Below, piece by piece: positions 1 through 11,995 of a stretch of 64,000 nucleotides of DNA; position 1 is the first letter of the stretch; each line of letters opens with the position of its first letter. This DNA is from Dyella flava. GTDB taxonomy: Bacteria > Pseudomonadota > Gammaproteobacteria > Xanthomonadales > Rhodanobacteraceae. Made by a program: the position numbers and the translations under genes. The DNA is taken from contig NZ_JADIKE010000035.1 in the NCBI RefSeq assembly GCF_016904955.1, forward strand, positions 62,001-126,000, given 5' to 3'. The notes beneath the pieces are model-generated. The model ran no database searches and had not been told where the DNA came from. It worked only from the letters and a program-made list of their open reading frames with translations.

Positions 1-65
1 CACGGTAGGCTTACACCTACGGCAGTTTTCAAGACTGCTGCCTTAAACCACTCGGCCATCTCTCC
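1..65 (-). tRNA. tRNA-Ser (anticodon UGA), 3' end cut by the window
   Basis: On the minus strand the sequence begins GGAGAGATGGCCGAGTGG. It has an anticodon stem-loop whose loop reads CTTGAAA, giving anticodon UGA, and then the long GC-paired variable arm typical of serine tRNAs. The T-arm and acceptor 3' strand lie outside the window. It is co-oriented with and downstream of serS, the enzyme that charges it. Confidence 0.95.
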
Positions 66-122
66 GATTTGTTTGCCGGCCGGCTTATGAGTCTGTCCAG
101 CCTTGCGAGGTCGATAATCCTA

Positions 123-1810
<1,688 letters not shown>

Positions 1811-1891
1811 TTATCGCTGCCGCGCCTCCGCCGTCGCAACGCGGCATGCTCCCGGACGCGGAAGGCTTCCAGCCTCCGCGCCCGGATTCAC

Positions 1892-2473
1892 TCAGGCCGA
1901 TTTCCGCTGCCCCCGCCCCCGCCCCAGCCACCACGCCATCACGGCGCCGGCCAGCAGCCAGCCGATGACTTGCTCGATCAGGGCGGCCCAGGTGAAGTCG
2001 GCAGGAAAACGATACCAATTCCAATAGGGCACCAGGACGCTAAGCCAGGCAAAGACTGGCGCAGCGACCGCGATAGCCATGCGCTTGGCGAACCCAAAGG
2101 TGGACAACCCCATCAGGAAGGCCAAGGCCAACGACGCCAGGGTGTCCGACGCCCACTGGCGCGGCAACTGGCGGCCCATCTTGGTCATATCCTCGCCTTG
2201 CGGCAGGTAGACCACCAGCGCGTAGGGCAATGCGACCGCCTTTTGCTGGTAGGCCGCCTTGGCAGCCGGGTCGTTCCATTGGTGAGGATCAAGGGAAGGC
2301 AGCAGATAGACGCCTGCCTGCTCACCCAGCCCCTCGTGCAGGCTACCGAGCACGGCGTCCTCATGCGCCGGCTGATGGATGCCCTGATTGCCCAGCCCCA
2401 GCGCCATATGCGCTACGGCGCCCCAGCAGAACATCACGATGCCACCGAATATCGCTGCAACCAGTATGCGCAT
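1892..2473 (-). CDS. Hypothetical membrane protein, 193 residues
   Basis: The start is the ATG at 2473, preceded by a GGGGAGGG ribosome-binding site; the open frame continues upstream but lacks a better start. The protein begins with a hydrophobic segment (MRILVAAIFGGIVMFCWGAV) that looks like a membrane anchor. A soluble stretch of about 90 residues follows, then three more hydrophobic segments in the C-terminal half, ending in a basic tail (GRGRGQRKSA). No catalytic motif is visible and I do not recognise the family with certainty. It lies between serS and rarA on the same strand, about 115 bp from serS. Confidence 0.8.
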   Translation of the reverse strand: MRILVAAIFGGIVMFCWGAVAHMALGLGNQGIHQPAHEDAVLGSLHEGLGEQAGVYLLPSLDPHQWNDPAAKAAYQQKAVALPYALVVYLPQGEDMTKMGRQLPRQWASDTLASLALAFLMGLSTFGFAKRMAIAVAAPVFAWLSVLVPYWNWYRFPADFTWAALIEQVIGWLLAGAVMAWWLGRGRGQRKSA

Positions 2474-2607
2474 GGGTAGCCCTCCCCGGCTGGATGTTAG
2501 CCTCCACTCTAGGTGCGGGGCTGGTGAAGCGCAATTTATTGGCAAACGGCGCGACCGCAATGAATCCGCCCCTCGCCCGGAGGGGAGAGAGTCAGTTCAC
2601 ACAAGGG

Positions 2608-3960
2608 TTAAGCGCTCTTCCCTTTTTTCTCGCTACGCGCCTTCGCGCGCGCTTCGCGCAACGCCAGCAACTTCTCGCGCAGCTTCAGTTCGAGTCCGCG
2701 TTCGACCGGCTGGTAGAACTCAGTACCAGCCAGCGCATCCGGCAGACATTGCTGATCCAGCGCGATGCCACCTTCGGCGTCGTGGTCGTATTGATAGCCC
2801 TTGCCGTACCCCAGCCCTTTCATCAGCCTGGTCGGCGCATTGCGCAAATGCATCGGCACGTCCAGCGTGCCGGTTTCGCCGACCACGGCACGTGCCTGGT
2901 TGTAGGCCATGTAGGCGGCATTGCTCTTGGGTGCGATCGCCAACCAGATCGCCAGTTGCGCCAAGCCCAGTTCACCCTCCGGGCTGCCAAGACGTTCGTA
3001 GGTATCCCACGCATCCAGGGCCATGCGCCAGGCGCGCGGTTCAGCGAGGCCCACATCTTCCACCGCCATGCGTGTCAGGCGGCGTGCGAGGTAGAGCGGA
3101 TCGCAGCCGCCGTCCAGCATGCGCACGAGCCAGTACACCGCGGCGTCCGGATCGGAAGAGCGCACGGATTTATGCAACGCCGAAATCTGGTCGTAGAACT
3201 GCTCGCCGCCTTTGTCGAAGCGGCGTGTGCGGTCGGCCAGTACCTGCTCCAGCGTGCCGTGGTCGATCACACCGCCATCGGCCAGCTCGGCGGCGATTTC
3301 CAGCAGGGTCAGGGCACGGCGCACATCGCCATCAGCTGCCTGGGCAATGAGTTGCAAGGCGGAATCGGCGACATCGAGCTTCAGCGCGCCAAGACCACGC
3401 TCGTCGTCAGCCAATGCACGACGCAGGGCGCCGGTGATGTCGTCGGACGAGACCGCATCCAGCACATGCACGCGGCAGCGCGAGAGCAAGGCCGAATTCA
3501 GTTCAAAGGATGGGTTTTCGGTGGTTGCGCCGATGAAGATGATGACGCCGCGCTCGATATGCGGCAGAAAGGCGTCCTGCTGCGCCTTGTTGAAGCGATG
3601 CACCTCGTCGACGAACAACACGGTGCGCCGCCCCTGCGCAAAATTGGCTTCGGCTTCGGCCAGCGCCTTGCGCACTTCGGGCAAGCCGGAAAGCACGGCT
3701 GAAATGGCGCGGAAATCCGCATCGGCATAGCGCGCCACCAGCAGCGCGAGGGTGGTCTTGCCACAACCTGGAGGCCCCCATAGCACCATCGAATGCACAC
3801 GCCCGCTTTCCAGCGCGCGCCGCAGCGCCTTGCCCGGTGCGAGCAGGCGCTGCTGGCCTACGATCTCTTCAAGGCTGCGCGGGCGCATGCGCTCGGCCAG
3901 CGGCTTGAGTTCTTCCGAGTCGGTCGCGAACAGTTCGGAGGTGTGATGCGGTCGATCCAT
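2608..3960 (-). CDS. rarA: Replication-associated recombination protein A (AAA+ ATPase)
   Basis: RarA/MgsA, relative of eukaryotic WRNIP1, is a AAA+ ATPase acting at stalled replication forks. Walker A GPPGCGKT is at about residues 62-69 and Walker B VLFVDEVHR at 114-122. The sensor region GATTENPSFELNSALLSR is followed by the C-terminal tetramerisation part (KSNAAYMAYNQAR, then P-M-HLRNAPT). The likely start is the ATG at 3960; another ATG six codons upstream (3978) is possible and neither has a convincing ribosome-binding site. In E. coli rarA lies between lolA and serS. Here a receptor-phosphatase pair on the other strand separates it from lolA. Confidence 0.96.
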   Translation of the reverse strand: MDRPHHTSELFATDSEELKPLAERMRPRSLEEIVGQQRLLAPGKALRRALESGRVHSMVLWGPPGCGKTTLALLVARYADADFRAISAVLSGLPEVRKALAEAEANFAQGRRTVLFVDEVHRFNKAQQDAFLPHIERGVIIFIGATTENPSFELNSALLSRCRVHVLDAVSSDDITGALRRALADDERGLGALKLDVADSALQLIAQAADGDVRRALTLLEIAAELADGGVIDHGTLEQVLADRTRRFDKGGEQFYDQISALHKSVRSSDPDAAVYWLVRMLDGGCDPLYLARRLTRMAVEDVGLAEPRAWRMALDAWDTYERLGSPEGELGLAQLAIWLAIAPKSNAAYMAYNQARAVVGETGTLDVPMHLRNAPTRLMKGLGYGKGYQYDHDAEGGIALDQQCLPDALAGTEFYQPVERGLELKLREKLLALREARAKARSEKKGKSA

Positions 3961-4116
3961 CACCGGATAATAGGGCATCTGGCCGAGCCTCGTTTTGGCC
4001 CACTACTCCGGGCCTTTAAGGCGGGCCACAGGAGCGCCTCAGGCTCTCCTTGCCGATCTGCGCCGGAGGAGGTTCAGAACATTGCGTTCCGACTGCACAT
4101 CCCATCTTGCAGTCAA

Positions 4117-4255
4117 CGATTATTCACGATTATTATTTCTTAAAATCGTCATTACGCTGATGCTTCATTTCTTAGAGCAAGCTTAAATTGCTCAATAAAT
4201 AATCACAAAATCGTCACTTCATTACAGCGATTATTCAAACCTTAGAGCAGGCTTA
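4117..4255 (+). repeat. Imperfect direct repeats in the receptor promoter region
   Basis: Two related units, 4142-4185 and 4207-4255, both begin AAAATCGTC and end CTTAGAGCArGCTTA, with related CATTAC/GATTATT-type sequence inside. The octamer CGATTATT also occurs at 4117-4124, 4127-4134 and 4228-4235, the first two in exact 10-bp phase. Such spacing suggests binding sites for a regulator on one face of the helix. No protein is identified. Confidence 0.6.
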
Positions 4256-4298
4256 GCGTATTATCTTTCGCATTAAATAAAATAACGATTTAATGCAT

Positions 4299-4320
4299 TT
4301 GTTATGTAATTGTCATATCG
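4299..4320 (+). promoter_or_regulatory. Candidate Pho box (PhoB site)
   Basis: Two adjacent 11-bp units, TTGTTATGTAA and TTGTCATATCG, match the arrangement of the PhoB consensus (11-bp direct repeats built on TGTCATA). The site lies about 50 bp upstream of the receptor start codon. The link fits the downstream acid phosphatase, but the match is partial and judged by eye. Confidence 0.45.
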
Positions 4321-4371
4321 CGTCTCTACGGTGTCGGCCTTTCACCACCCCGCCAACACCGGAAAAAAACA

Positions 4372-6606
4372 ATGACGCGATCGACACATGCGCTGCTCCG
4401 CTGCCCCCCTGCCTATCTTGCATTGTGCCTTGCCATGGCTATTGCCACATCGGTTTCTGCGCAGGATGCGACCAATAACGGCAATGCCCCGGTAAATGGC
4501 CCAAGCACCACCAGCAACTCGAATAACGGCACCTCATCAAATAATGCAAAAACCCTGGCAAGCATGCAGGTGACGGCTAATTCAGCCGTTAGCGCCATTG
4601 CCCCCACCCAGGGCTCGACCATTGCCGCGGAGCCGCAGTCGATCATCGGCAGCAAGTACATTGAGGAAAACATTCCGCCCACCGGCGACTACACCGACGC
4701 CATCGCCATTTCACCGAGCGTGTACACCATCGCGCCGAATGGCTCGGGCCTGATGGAAACACAGATCGCTTCCATCCGCGGCTTCCAGGACGGCCAATAC
4801 AACGTGACGTTCGACGGCATTCCGTGGGGCGACTCCAACGACTTCACCCACCACTCCACCTCATACTTCACCAATGAAGACACCAGCAGCGTGACAGTCG
4901 ATCGCGGCCCGGGCACGGCCAGCACGATCGGCGACGCCACCTTCGGCGGCACCGTCTCGGTGGAATCGATCAATCCGCAGGATCAATTCAACATCCGGCC
5001 GTACATCAGCTTCGGCAGCTGGGAAACCGCCGTGGAAGGCGCGCGTATCGATACCGGCAAGCTCGACAGCAGCGGTACCAGTGCCGTCATCAATGTGCAG
5101 AACGGAGAGTCGGACGGCGCCCTTACCTACGCCGGCCAGCGCCGCCAGAATGTGTTCGCCAAGGTCGTGCAGCCGTTGGGCGAGAACACCACGCTGACCT
5201 TCGGCGGCATGTGGAACAAGATCAACCAGTACGTGCCCCTCGGCGCCACCAAGGCACAGATTGCCGAATACGGCTCGAACTATGCCTTGAACAACAATCC
5301 GGACAGCCAGTCTTATTACCGCTATAACCAGGACCAGATCAGCACCTACATGGGCTATATCGGCCTGCATTCGGAATTCGACGGCTGGACGATCGACAAC
5401 AAGGCCTACACCTACGCCTATAATCACTTCGGCTACAACGGCGAAGACGTCAATGGCAACACGCCCAACGGCACCGACTACAGTCCCGACGATGTGCCGG
5501 GCCAGCACATGCGCAACTGGTATCGCTCCTGGGGCGACACGTTCCGCATGAGCAAGGAAATCGGCCCGGGCGAAGCTCGCGCGGGTGTCTGGTACGACGA
5601 TCAGGACAATCTGCGCTGGCAGTACGAGTTCGACGATACGCTCGACCTGCCCAATTCCCCCGACGGTTCGTTGCTCGGCGCCGCTGACCGCATCATGACG
5701 GATTCGCTGCGCACCCTGCAGCCCTACCTGGAATACCAGTGGAACATCACCGACTCCGCATGGTTCATCGCCGGCGTGAAGTACGACGATTTCAAGCGCG
5801 ACATCGATGCCGAAGTGAACCAGAAGACCGGCTTGCCGCTGGATTACTCGAAGGAGTGGAATGCTACGTTGCCGTCGGCCTCGTTCCACTATGCCTTCAC
5901 CTCCAACTGGACCGCGTACGCCCAATGGGCCGAAGGTTTCCTGGCGCCGAACCTCAATCTGTTCTACGTACCCAATCCGGAATTTACCGACTCCGCGCTT
6001 CAGCCGGAAAAAACCACCAACAGCCAGCTTGGTACCACCTGGAGCAGCGACCGCCTGACGCTGTCGGGTGACGTCTACAAGATCGACTTCAACAATTTCA
6101 TCCAGAGTCACAAGGTCGGTGCGGACACGCAGTTCTACAACGGTGGCGGCGTGCATTACACCGGCGTCGAACTCGAGGGCACCTACATGCTGGGTGGCGG
6201 CTTCAGCGTTTACGCCAACGGATCGCTCAACCGCGCGATCCAGACTGACGACAATACGTGGAACCCCAACACCCCGCACAAGACTGCCACGCTGGGCTTT
6301 ATTTACAGCAATGGCCCGATCTACGCGTCGCTGGTTGACAAGTTCGTCGGCAAGACCTACTACACAGCGAACAACAACGATGACACGGTGATCGGCGGCT
6401 ATGCGATCACCAACTTCGCCGCCAGCTATACGTTCGATCCGCATATCAGCGATGTAAAGGACTTCAAGATCGGCGTGCAGCTCAACAACCTGTTCAACAA
6501 CACGACCATCAACGCGTTGGCCGGCACCACCGCGGATGGCACGCCGCTGTATTGGACCATTCCAGGCCGCAACTTCAACTTCACCGTTTCGGCGGATCTG
6601 TTCTGA
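4372..6606 (+). CDS. TonB-dependent outer-membrane receptor
   Basis: A 744-residue receptor for energy-dependent uptake across the outer membrane. It has an N-terminal signal peptide ending near SVSA-QD, a low-complexity Asn/Ser/Thr linker, a TonB-box-like ASMQVTAN, and a plug domain (IRGFQDGQYNVTFDGIPWG, then VTVDRGPGTASTIGDATFGG). A 22-strand-type barrel follows, ending in a C-terminal phenylalanine. The substrate cannot be read from sequence. The next gene, a secreted phosphatase, overlaps its stop codon, which suggests uptake of a compound released from a phosphorylated precursor. The AT-rich promoter region carries repeats and a possible Pho box. Confidence 0.93.
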   Translation: MTRSTHALLRCPPAYLALCLAMAIATSVSAQDATNNGNAPVNGPSTTSNSNNGTSSNNAKTLASMQVTANSAVSAIAPTQGSTIAAEPQSIIGSKYIEENIPPTGDYTDAIAISPSVYTIAPNGSGLMETQIASIRGFQDGQYNVTFDGIPWGDSNDFTHHSTSYFTNEDTSSVTVDRGPGTASTIGDATFGGTVSVESINPQDQFNIRPYISFGSWETAVEGARIDTGKLDSSGTSAVINVQNGESDGALTYAGQRRQNVFAKVVQPLGENTTLTFGGMWNKINQYVPLGATKAQIAEYGSNYALNNNPDSQSYYRYNQDQISTYMGYIGLHSEFDGWTIDNKAYTYAYNHFGYNGEDVNGNTPNGTDYSPDDVPGQHMRNWYRSWGDTFRMSKEIGPGEARAGVWYDDQDNLRWQYEFDDTLDLPNSPDGSLLGAADRIMTDSLRTLQPYLEYQWNITDSAWFIAGVKYDDFKRDIDAEVNQKTGLPLDYSKEWNATLPSASFHYAFTSNWTAYAQWAEGFLAPNLNLFYVPNPEFTDSALQPEKTTNSQLGTTWSSDRLTLSGDVYKIDFNNFIQSHKVGADTQFYNGGGVHYTGVELEGTYMLGGGFSVYANGSLNRAIQTDDNTWNPNTPHKTATLGFIYSNGPIYASLVDKFVGKTYYTANNNDDTVIGGYAITNFAASYTFDPHISDVKDFKIGVQLNNLFNNTTINALAGTTADGTPLYWTIPGRNFNFTVSADLF

Positions 6607-7322
6607 TGAAACGCTGCGTGCTGTTGTTATCGATGCTTGTCATTGGCCAGACCGCCCTGGCTGACGGCGATGGCGCGAAACCCGCCATCGTCGAACTGTC
6701 GAACTTGCTGCCGCCTCCGCCGGCAGCAGGTTCGATGGCGGCTCAACACGATTTGCAGGCCGTATTGATGGCGCAGCAAACGCGTACGCCCCCGGAGATC
6801 GCTGCCGCCAAGGCGGATAGCAAACGCTCTGTGTTTCGCTTCTTCGACGTACTGGGACCTGAATTGCAACCGAAAGCGCTGCCGAACACGGCAGCGTTTT
6901 TCGAACGCATCGCCGACTTTGACAAGGACGAGGTCAAGGAAGCCAAGAATTATTGGCGACATCCTCGGCCTGGCGCGGTATCCAGCGAAGTGCATCCGTT
7001 GGGGATAGAGATGCCCCACGACTGGAGTTATCCCAGCGGTCACGCCACCTTCGGCTACACCACCGCCGTATTGCTGGCGAACATGCTGCCGGAAAAACGG
7101 GCGGCGATTTTTGCCCGCGCCGATGTCTATGCCGAGCATCGCATCGTGATGGGCGTGCATTTTCCCAGCGATATCGAAGCCGGGCATATCGCCGGTACGG
7201 TGATCGCGGCGGAGATCTTGCAGGACCCGAACTGGCGGCAAGGTTATGAAGCGGCGCGGCTGGAATTGCGGCATGCACTGGGCCTGCCGGCCAATCCGCC
7301 GCCCGATGGTCAGAGTCACTGA
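6606..7322 (+). CDS. Secreted PAP2-family acid phosphatase
   Basis: A 238-residue periplasmic phosphatase resembling class A non-specific acid phosphatases (PhoC type). The signal peptide MKRCVLLLSML...TALA-DG is followed by the three PAP2 signatures: K-x6-RP in KNYWRHPRP, PSGH in YPSGHATFGY, and EHRIVMGVHFPSD in place of the usual SR-x5-H-x3-D. The start is the ATG at 6606, sharing its A with the receptor stop (TGATG); an in-frame extension inside the receptor gene is rejected because the signal peptide begins here. It probably dephosphorylates organic phosphates outside the inner membrane for the coupled receptor or for phosphate recovery. Confidence 0.93.
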   Translation: MKRCVLLLSMLVIGQTALADGDGAKPAIVELSNLLPPPPAAGSMAAQHDLQAVLMAQQTRTPPEIAAAKADSKRSVFRFFDVLGPELQPKALPNTAAFFERIADFDKDEVKEAKNYWRHPRPGAVSSEVHPLGIEMPHDWSYPSGHATFGYTTAVLLANMLPEKRAAIFARADVYAEHRIVMGVHFPSDIEAGHIAGTVIAAEILQDPNWRQGYEAARLELRHALGLPANPPPDGQSH

Positions 7323-7345
7323 AAAACGCCCAGCTCCCTGGGTGG

Positions 7346-7375
7346 GGTTACCCCCGGATCAAGTCCGGGGTAACC
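7346..7375. repeat. Palindromic repeat, copy 1 (shared 19-mer at 7352-7370)
   Basis: The inverted repeat GGTTACCCCCGGA...TCCGGGGTAACC lies between the convergent phosphatase and lolA genes. Its 19-base core CCCCGGATCAAGTCCGGGG recurs exactly at 30154-30172, so it belongs to a dispersed intergenic family. It may also act as a bidirectional terminator. Confidence 0.7.
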
Positions 7376-7388
7376 AAGCTGCAAAAGA

Positions 7389-8048
7389 TCAGTTCTTGAG
7401 CGGCTGCGTGGTGAGTTCCGGCAAATCGCCGATCACATCCGCACCCTTGGGCGGCGTGAAGTTGAAATCCTGCGGCGGGATCTGCGGATTGCGTTGCCAG
7501 TTGGAGAAATGGATGTCGGTGACAGCACCCAGCTGATCCTTGAACTGCATGCGCACCAGCCCACTCGCATCGAAGCCCAGATCGGCGTAGCTGAATTGCG
7601 GATCCTGGCCGGCCGAGGTCAGGCGCAGCCACACCAGACCGTCATGCTCGCCCTGCTCGGTGACGGTGAATTCCTTGTCCAACTGTTTCAGGTCGGTCAG
7701 CACCGTCAGCGGGCTGTGCGCTTCTTCCGTGTCTTGCCTGCGTACCGTCACCTGCTCCAGATCCGGATCGTAAAGCCATACGCGGCTGCCATCGGCAACG
7801 ATGGTCTGCTTGTAAGGCGTCAGCGTATCCCAGCGAAACTGGCGCGGCGCTTCCAGCACCAGGGTGCCGTTGCTGGTTTGGACCTTGCCGCCGGGATCGG
7901 TCATGGTTTGCGTGAAGTTGCCGGAAATGGCATGCAGTCCCTGAGCGAAGGCGTCGAGCCGCGCACGCGCCGGGCCGGCAGCCTGGACCAGACTGCTGAG
8001 GGACAACGCAAACAAGCCGACGAGTGCGACGAAGCGAAGGCGTTTCAT
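7389..8048 (-). CDS. lolA: Outer-membrane lipoprotein carrier protein LolA
   Basis: Periplasmic chaperone that takes lipoproteins from the LolCDE complex and hands them to LolB at the outer membrane. The 219 residues start at the ATG at 8048 (AGGAACAGG ribosome-binding site), with a signal peptide ending LVQA-AG. The mature part has the family pattern: ISGNFTQTM, LVLEAPRQFRWDTLTPYKQTIVADG, VWLYDPDLEQVTVRR and a C-terminal FTPPKGADVI. It lies downstream of ftsK, as in E. coli, separated here by a long purine-rich hairpin. Confidence 0.96.
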   Translation of the reverse strand: MKRLRFVALVGLFALSLSSLVQAAGPARARLDAFAQGLHAISGNFTQTMTDPGGKVQTSNGTLVLEAPRQFRWDTLTPYKQTIVADGSRVWLYDPDLEQVTVRRQDTEEAHSPLTVLTDLKQLDKEFTVTEQGEHDGLVWLRLTSAGQDPQFSYADLGFDASGLVRMQFKDQLGAVTDIHFSNWQRNPQIPPQDFNFTPPKGADVIGDLPELTTQPLKN

Positions 8049-8105
8049 GGGACCTGTTCCTGATGAACCAAATAAGCCAAGTGTGCGGCGGAAAAGCTTA
8101 ACGGC

Positions 8106-8192
8106 AGGAGAGAGTGGAGAGGAGTGAGGAGTAAGAGAGAGCCGAGATTCTCCATGCTTTCTCTCACTTCTCACTCCTCTTCCCTCACTCCT
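8106..8192. repeat. Long imperfect inverted repeat, purine/pyrimidine-rich, between ftsK and lolA
   Basis: The arms 8106-8141 (almost pure A/G) and 8157-8192 (almost pure C/T) pair over about 36 positions with roughly seven mismatches and a 15-base loop. The repeat directly abuts the ftsK stop codon. It would form a long RNA hairpin in an ftsK-lolA transcript, or a triplex-prone DNA segment. There is no T-run typical of an intrinsic terminator. Confidence 0.7.
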
Positions 8193-10554
8193 AGCTTCTC
8201 GGTGGGGGCGGCGCCAGCACCTCGCGGTTGCCGTTGTGCTGGGGTGCGCTGACGACGCCGTCCTGCTCCATCTGCTCGATCAGGCGGGCGGCGCGGTTGT
8301 AGCCGATGCGCAGATGGCGCTGTACACCGGAGATCGAGGCACGGCGGGTTTCGGTGACGATGCGTACAGCCTTGTCGTAGAGCTGTGCGTCGGCGTCGCC
8401 GCCCTCCTCGCCTTCTTGCGGCAGGCCGGCGTCGTTGATGAACTTGCCGTCGCTGGTGGCCTGCACTTCTTCCAGCACACCTTCAATGTATTGCGGCGCG
8501 CCCTGTGCCTTGAGCCAGGCCACTACGTTGTGCACTTCGTGATCGTCGACAAAAGCGCCGTGCACGCGCTCGGGCGTCGCAGTGCCGGGAGGCAGGTGAA
8601 GCATGTCGCCGTGACCCAACAGCGTTTCCGCACCGGACTGGTCAAGGATCGTGCGTGAGTCGATCTTGCTGGATACCTGGAAGGCGATACGGGTGGGGAT
8701 ATTCGCCTTGATCAGACCGGTAATCACATCGACCGACGGACGCTGGGTGGCGAGCACCAGATGCACGCCCGCCGCACGCGCCTTCTGGGCAAGACGCGCG
8801 ATCAGCTCTTCCACCTTCTTGCCGACGATCATCATCATGTCGGCAAACTCGTCGATGATCACGACGATATAAGGCAGCGTCTCCAGCGGTTCGGCGGTGA
8901 GGCTGGGCATTTCCGGATTGGGACGGAACAGCGGATCCAGCATCGGCTGGCCGGCGTTCTCGGCGTCCTTCACCTTCTTGTTGAAGCCGGCCAGGTTGCG
9001 CACGCCCACCGCGGCCATCAGCTTGTAGCGGCGCTCCATCTCGGCCACGCACCAGCGCAATGCGTTGGCCGCTTCCTTCATGTCGGTGACGACCGGCGCC
9101 AGCAGATGCGGGATGCCTTCGTAGACCGAAAGCTCCAGCATCTTCGGGTCGATCATGATCATGCGCACGTCTTTGGCGCTGGCCTTGTACAACAGGCTCA
9201 GCACCATCGCGTTCACCGCCACCGACTTGCCCGAACCGGTGGTACCGGCCACCAACAGATGCGGCATCTTGGCCAGGTCAGCCACCACCGGGCGGCCGGC
9301 AATATCCTTGCCCAGCGCCAGCGCCAGCGGCGATTTCTGCTGGTCGTAGCGGTCGGAGCGCAGGATTTCCGACAGGTAGACGATCTGCTTCTTGGCGTTG
9401 GGGATTTCCAGGCCGATCACGTTCTTGCCCGGAATCACGTCGACCACGCGCACGCTGACCACCGAAAGGCCGCGCGCGATGTCCTTGTCCAGGCTCGACA
9501 CCTGGCTGCCGCGCACACCGGCGGCGGGCTCCAGCTCAAAGCGGGTGATCACCGGACCGGGATAAACGCCGACGACCTTGGCCTCGATCTTGAAGTCCTT
9601 GAGCTTCAGCTCGACCTGGCGCGACAGCACTTCCAGGGTTTCTTCCGAATAACCCGGCCCCTGTTCCGGCGCTTCATCCAGCAGCGACAGCGGCGGGAGC
9701 TCACCCGGCTGCGCAGCGCCGACGAACAGAGGAATCTGTGTTTCCACGCGCGCACGCTCGCTCTTCACCACCGGTGCAGCGGGCGCTTCGATGCGTACAG
9801 GTTCGCGCTTGGCCTGTTTGACCGCCTCGACTTTCTTGACCACTTCGCGCTCGGCGCGCGCCTGATGCGCGGCGATCATCTCGGGCGCCTCGCGCAACTT
9901 GCCGCCGAACCAGGAGAACAGCCTCAACACGCCCTGCCCGGTCAGGTCCATCACCTTGAACCAGGACAGCCCGGTCGCCAGCGTCACCGCGATCAGGAAC
10001 AGGGCCAGCAACAGCAGTGGCGCACCTTTATCGCCAAACGCGCGCAGCAGACCGTGGCCGACGGCATGGCCGATCACGCCACCGGCGCCCTCCGGTCCCA
10101 TGGTGCTGTCCGGAAAGTTGATCCAGAACAGGCCGGGCAAGGTGATGAAGAAAAACACCGAGCCGATCAGGCGCAGCGATGGCTCCCACGGCTGCACATT
10201 GCGCACGCCGTGATTGCGCAGCACCTGCACGCCCAGGAACAGCAGCAGCAAGGGGAAGAAATACGCCACTCCGCCAAACAGATAGCGCAACAAGTCTGCG
10301 ATATAGGCGCCCACCGTGCCGCCGAGGTTGTGCACGTGGTCGGTGGTATCGGCGTGCGACCAGCTCGGATCCGCGCCGTCGTAGCTCAGCAGGCAGACCA
10401 ACAGGTACAAGGCCAATGGCAGCAGCAGCAGCGCGCCGGCCTCGCGCAGGCGGCGCTTGAGCTCTTCGCTCATGCCCTCCTTTTCCTTGGTTTTTCGGAC
10501 GTTCGCGCTACGCGCCACCGGGGTCTTTTTCCTTGCAGTTTCGGGATTTGGCAT
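8191..10554 (-). CDS. ftsK: DNA translocase FtsK
   Basis: Septum-located DNA pump that clears the terminus and activates XerCD recombination at dif. A basic N-terminus is followed by about four membrane segments, a short Pro/Glu linker, the motor domain with Walker [10 protein letters not shown] and Walker [12 protein letters not shown], and a C-terminal winged-helix gamma domain that reads KOPS ([20 protein letters not shown]...[12 protein letters not shown]). At 787 residues it is much shorter than E. coli FtsK because the linker is short. The ATG at 10554 is used. An alternative ATG at 10473 has a strong AAGGAGGG site just upstream and gives 761 residues. Confidence 0.96.
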   Translation of the reverse strand: MPNPETARKKTPVARSANVRKTKEKEGMSEELKRRLREAGALLLLPLALYLLVCLLSYDGADPSWSHADTTDHVHNLGGTVGAYIADLLRYLFGGVAYFFPLLLLFLGVQVLRNHGVRNVQPWEPSLRLIGSVFFFITLPGLFWINFPDSTMGPEGAGGVIGHAVGHGLLRAFGDKGAPLLLLALFLIAVTLATGLSWFKVMDLTGQGVLRLFSWFGGKLREAPEMIAAHQARAEREVVKKVEAVKQAKREPVRIEAPAAPVVKSERARVETQIPLFVGAAQPGELPPLSLLDEAPEQGPGYSEETLEVLSRQVELKLKDFKIEAKVVGVYPGPVITRFELEPAAGVRGSQVSSLDKDIARGLSVVSVRVVDVIPGKNVIGLEIPNAKKQIVYLSEILRSDRYDQQKSPLALALGKDIAGRPVVADLAKMPHLLVAGTTGSGKSVAVNAMVLSLLYKASAKDVRMIMIDPKMLELSVYEGIPHLLAPVVTDMKEAANALRWCVAEMERRYKLMAAVGVRNLAGFNKKVKDAENAGQPMLDPLFRPNPEMPSLTAEPLETLPYIVVIIDEFADMMMIVGKKVEELIARLAQKARAAGVHLVLATQRPSVDVITGLIKANIPTRIAFQVSSKIDSRTILDQSGAETLLGHGDMLHLPPGTATPERVHGAFVDDHEVHNVVAWLKAQGAPQYIEGVLEEVQATSDGKFINDAGLPQEGEEGGDADAQLYDKAVRIVTETRRASISGVQRHLRIGYNRAARLIEQMEQDGVVSAPQHNGNREVLAPPPPRS

Positions 10555-11846
<1,292 letters not shown>

Positions 11847-11896
11847 GTGGCCATTGCCCAGGCTGGCTAGCGCCGCACTTGATCCGCGGCGTAAGC

Positions 11897-11934
11897 CAAC
11901 TAGCCTGGCATTCGACAACTAGCCTGGCATTCGA
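11897..11934 (+). repeat. Perfect 19-bp tandem duplication
   Basis: The unit CAACTAGCCTGGCATTCGA occurs twice head to tail (11897-11915 and 11916-11934) in the gap between trxB and the FemAB-like gene. A GCTGGG/CCCAGC inverted repeat follows at about 11944-11968. Confidence 0.85.
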
Positions 11935-11995
11935 TGGAGATAAGCTGGGTTACGCTGCTAGCCCAGCCTACGTAACTTAAGTAACCCTGCCGCGC

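Larger units (their letters stand above)
3961..4371. other. Divergent intergenic region, AT-rich in its downstream half
   Basis: No gene is seen in these 411 bases. The part next to rarA has ordinary GC content. From about 4113 to 4320 the sequence becomes strongly AT-rich and contains the repeats and Pho-box-like site listed separately. It carries the promoter of the receptor-phosphatase pair and presumably that of rarA. Confidence 0.8.

Noticed and set aside
4861-6444. 527-codon minus-strand open frame
   Set aside because: Antisense to the TonB-dependent receptor; Val/Ala/Arg-rich composition, no motif and no ribosome-binding site.
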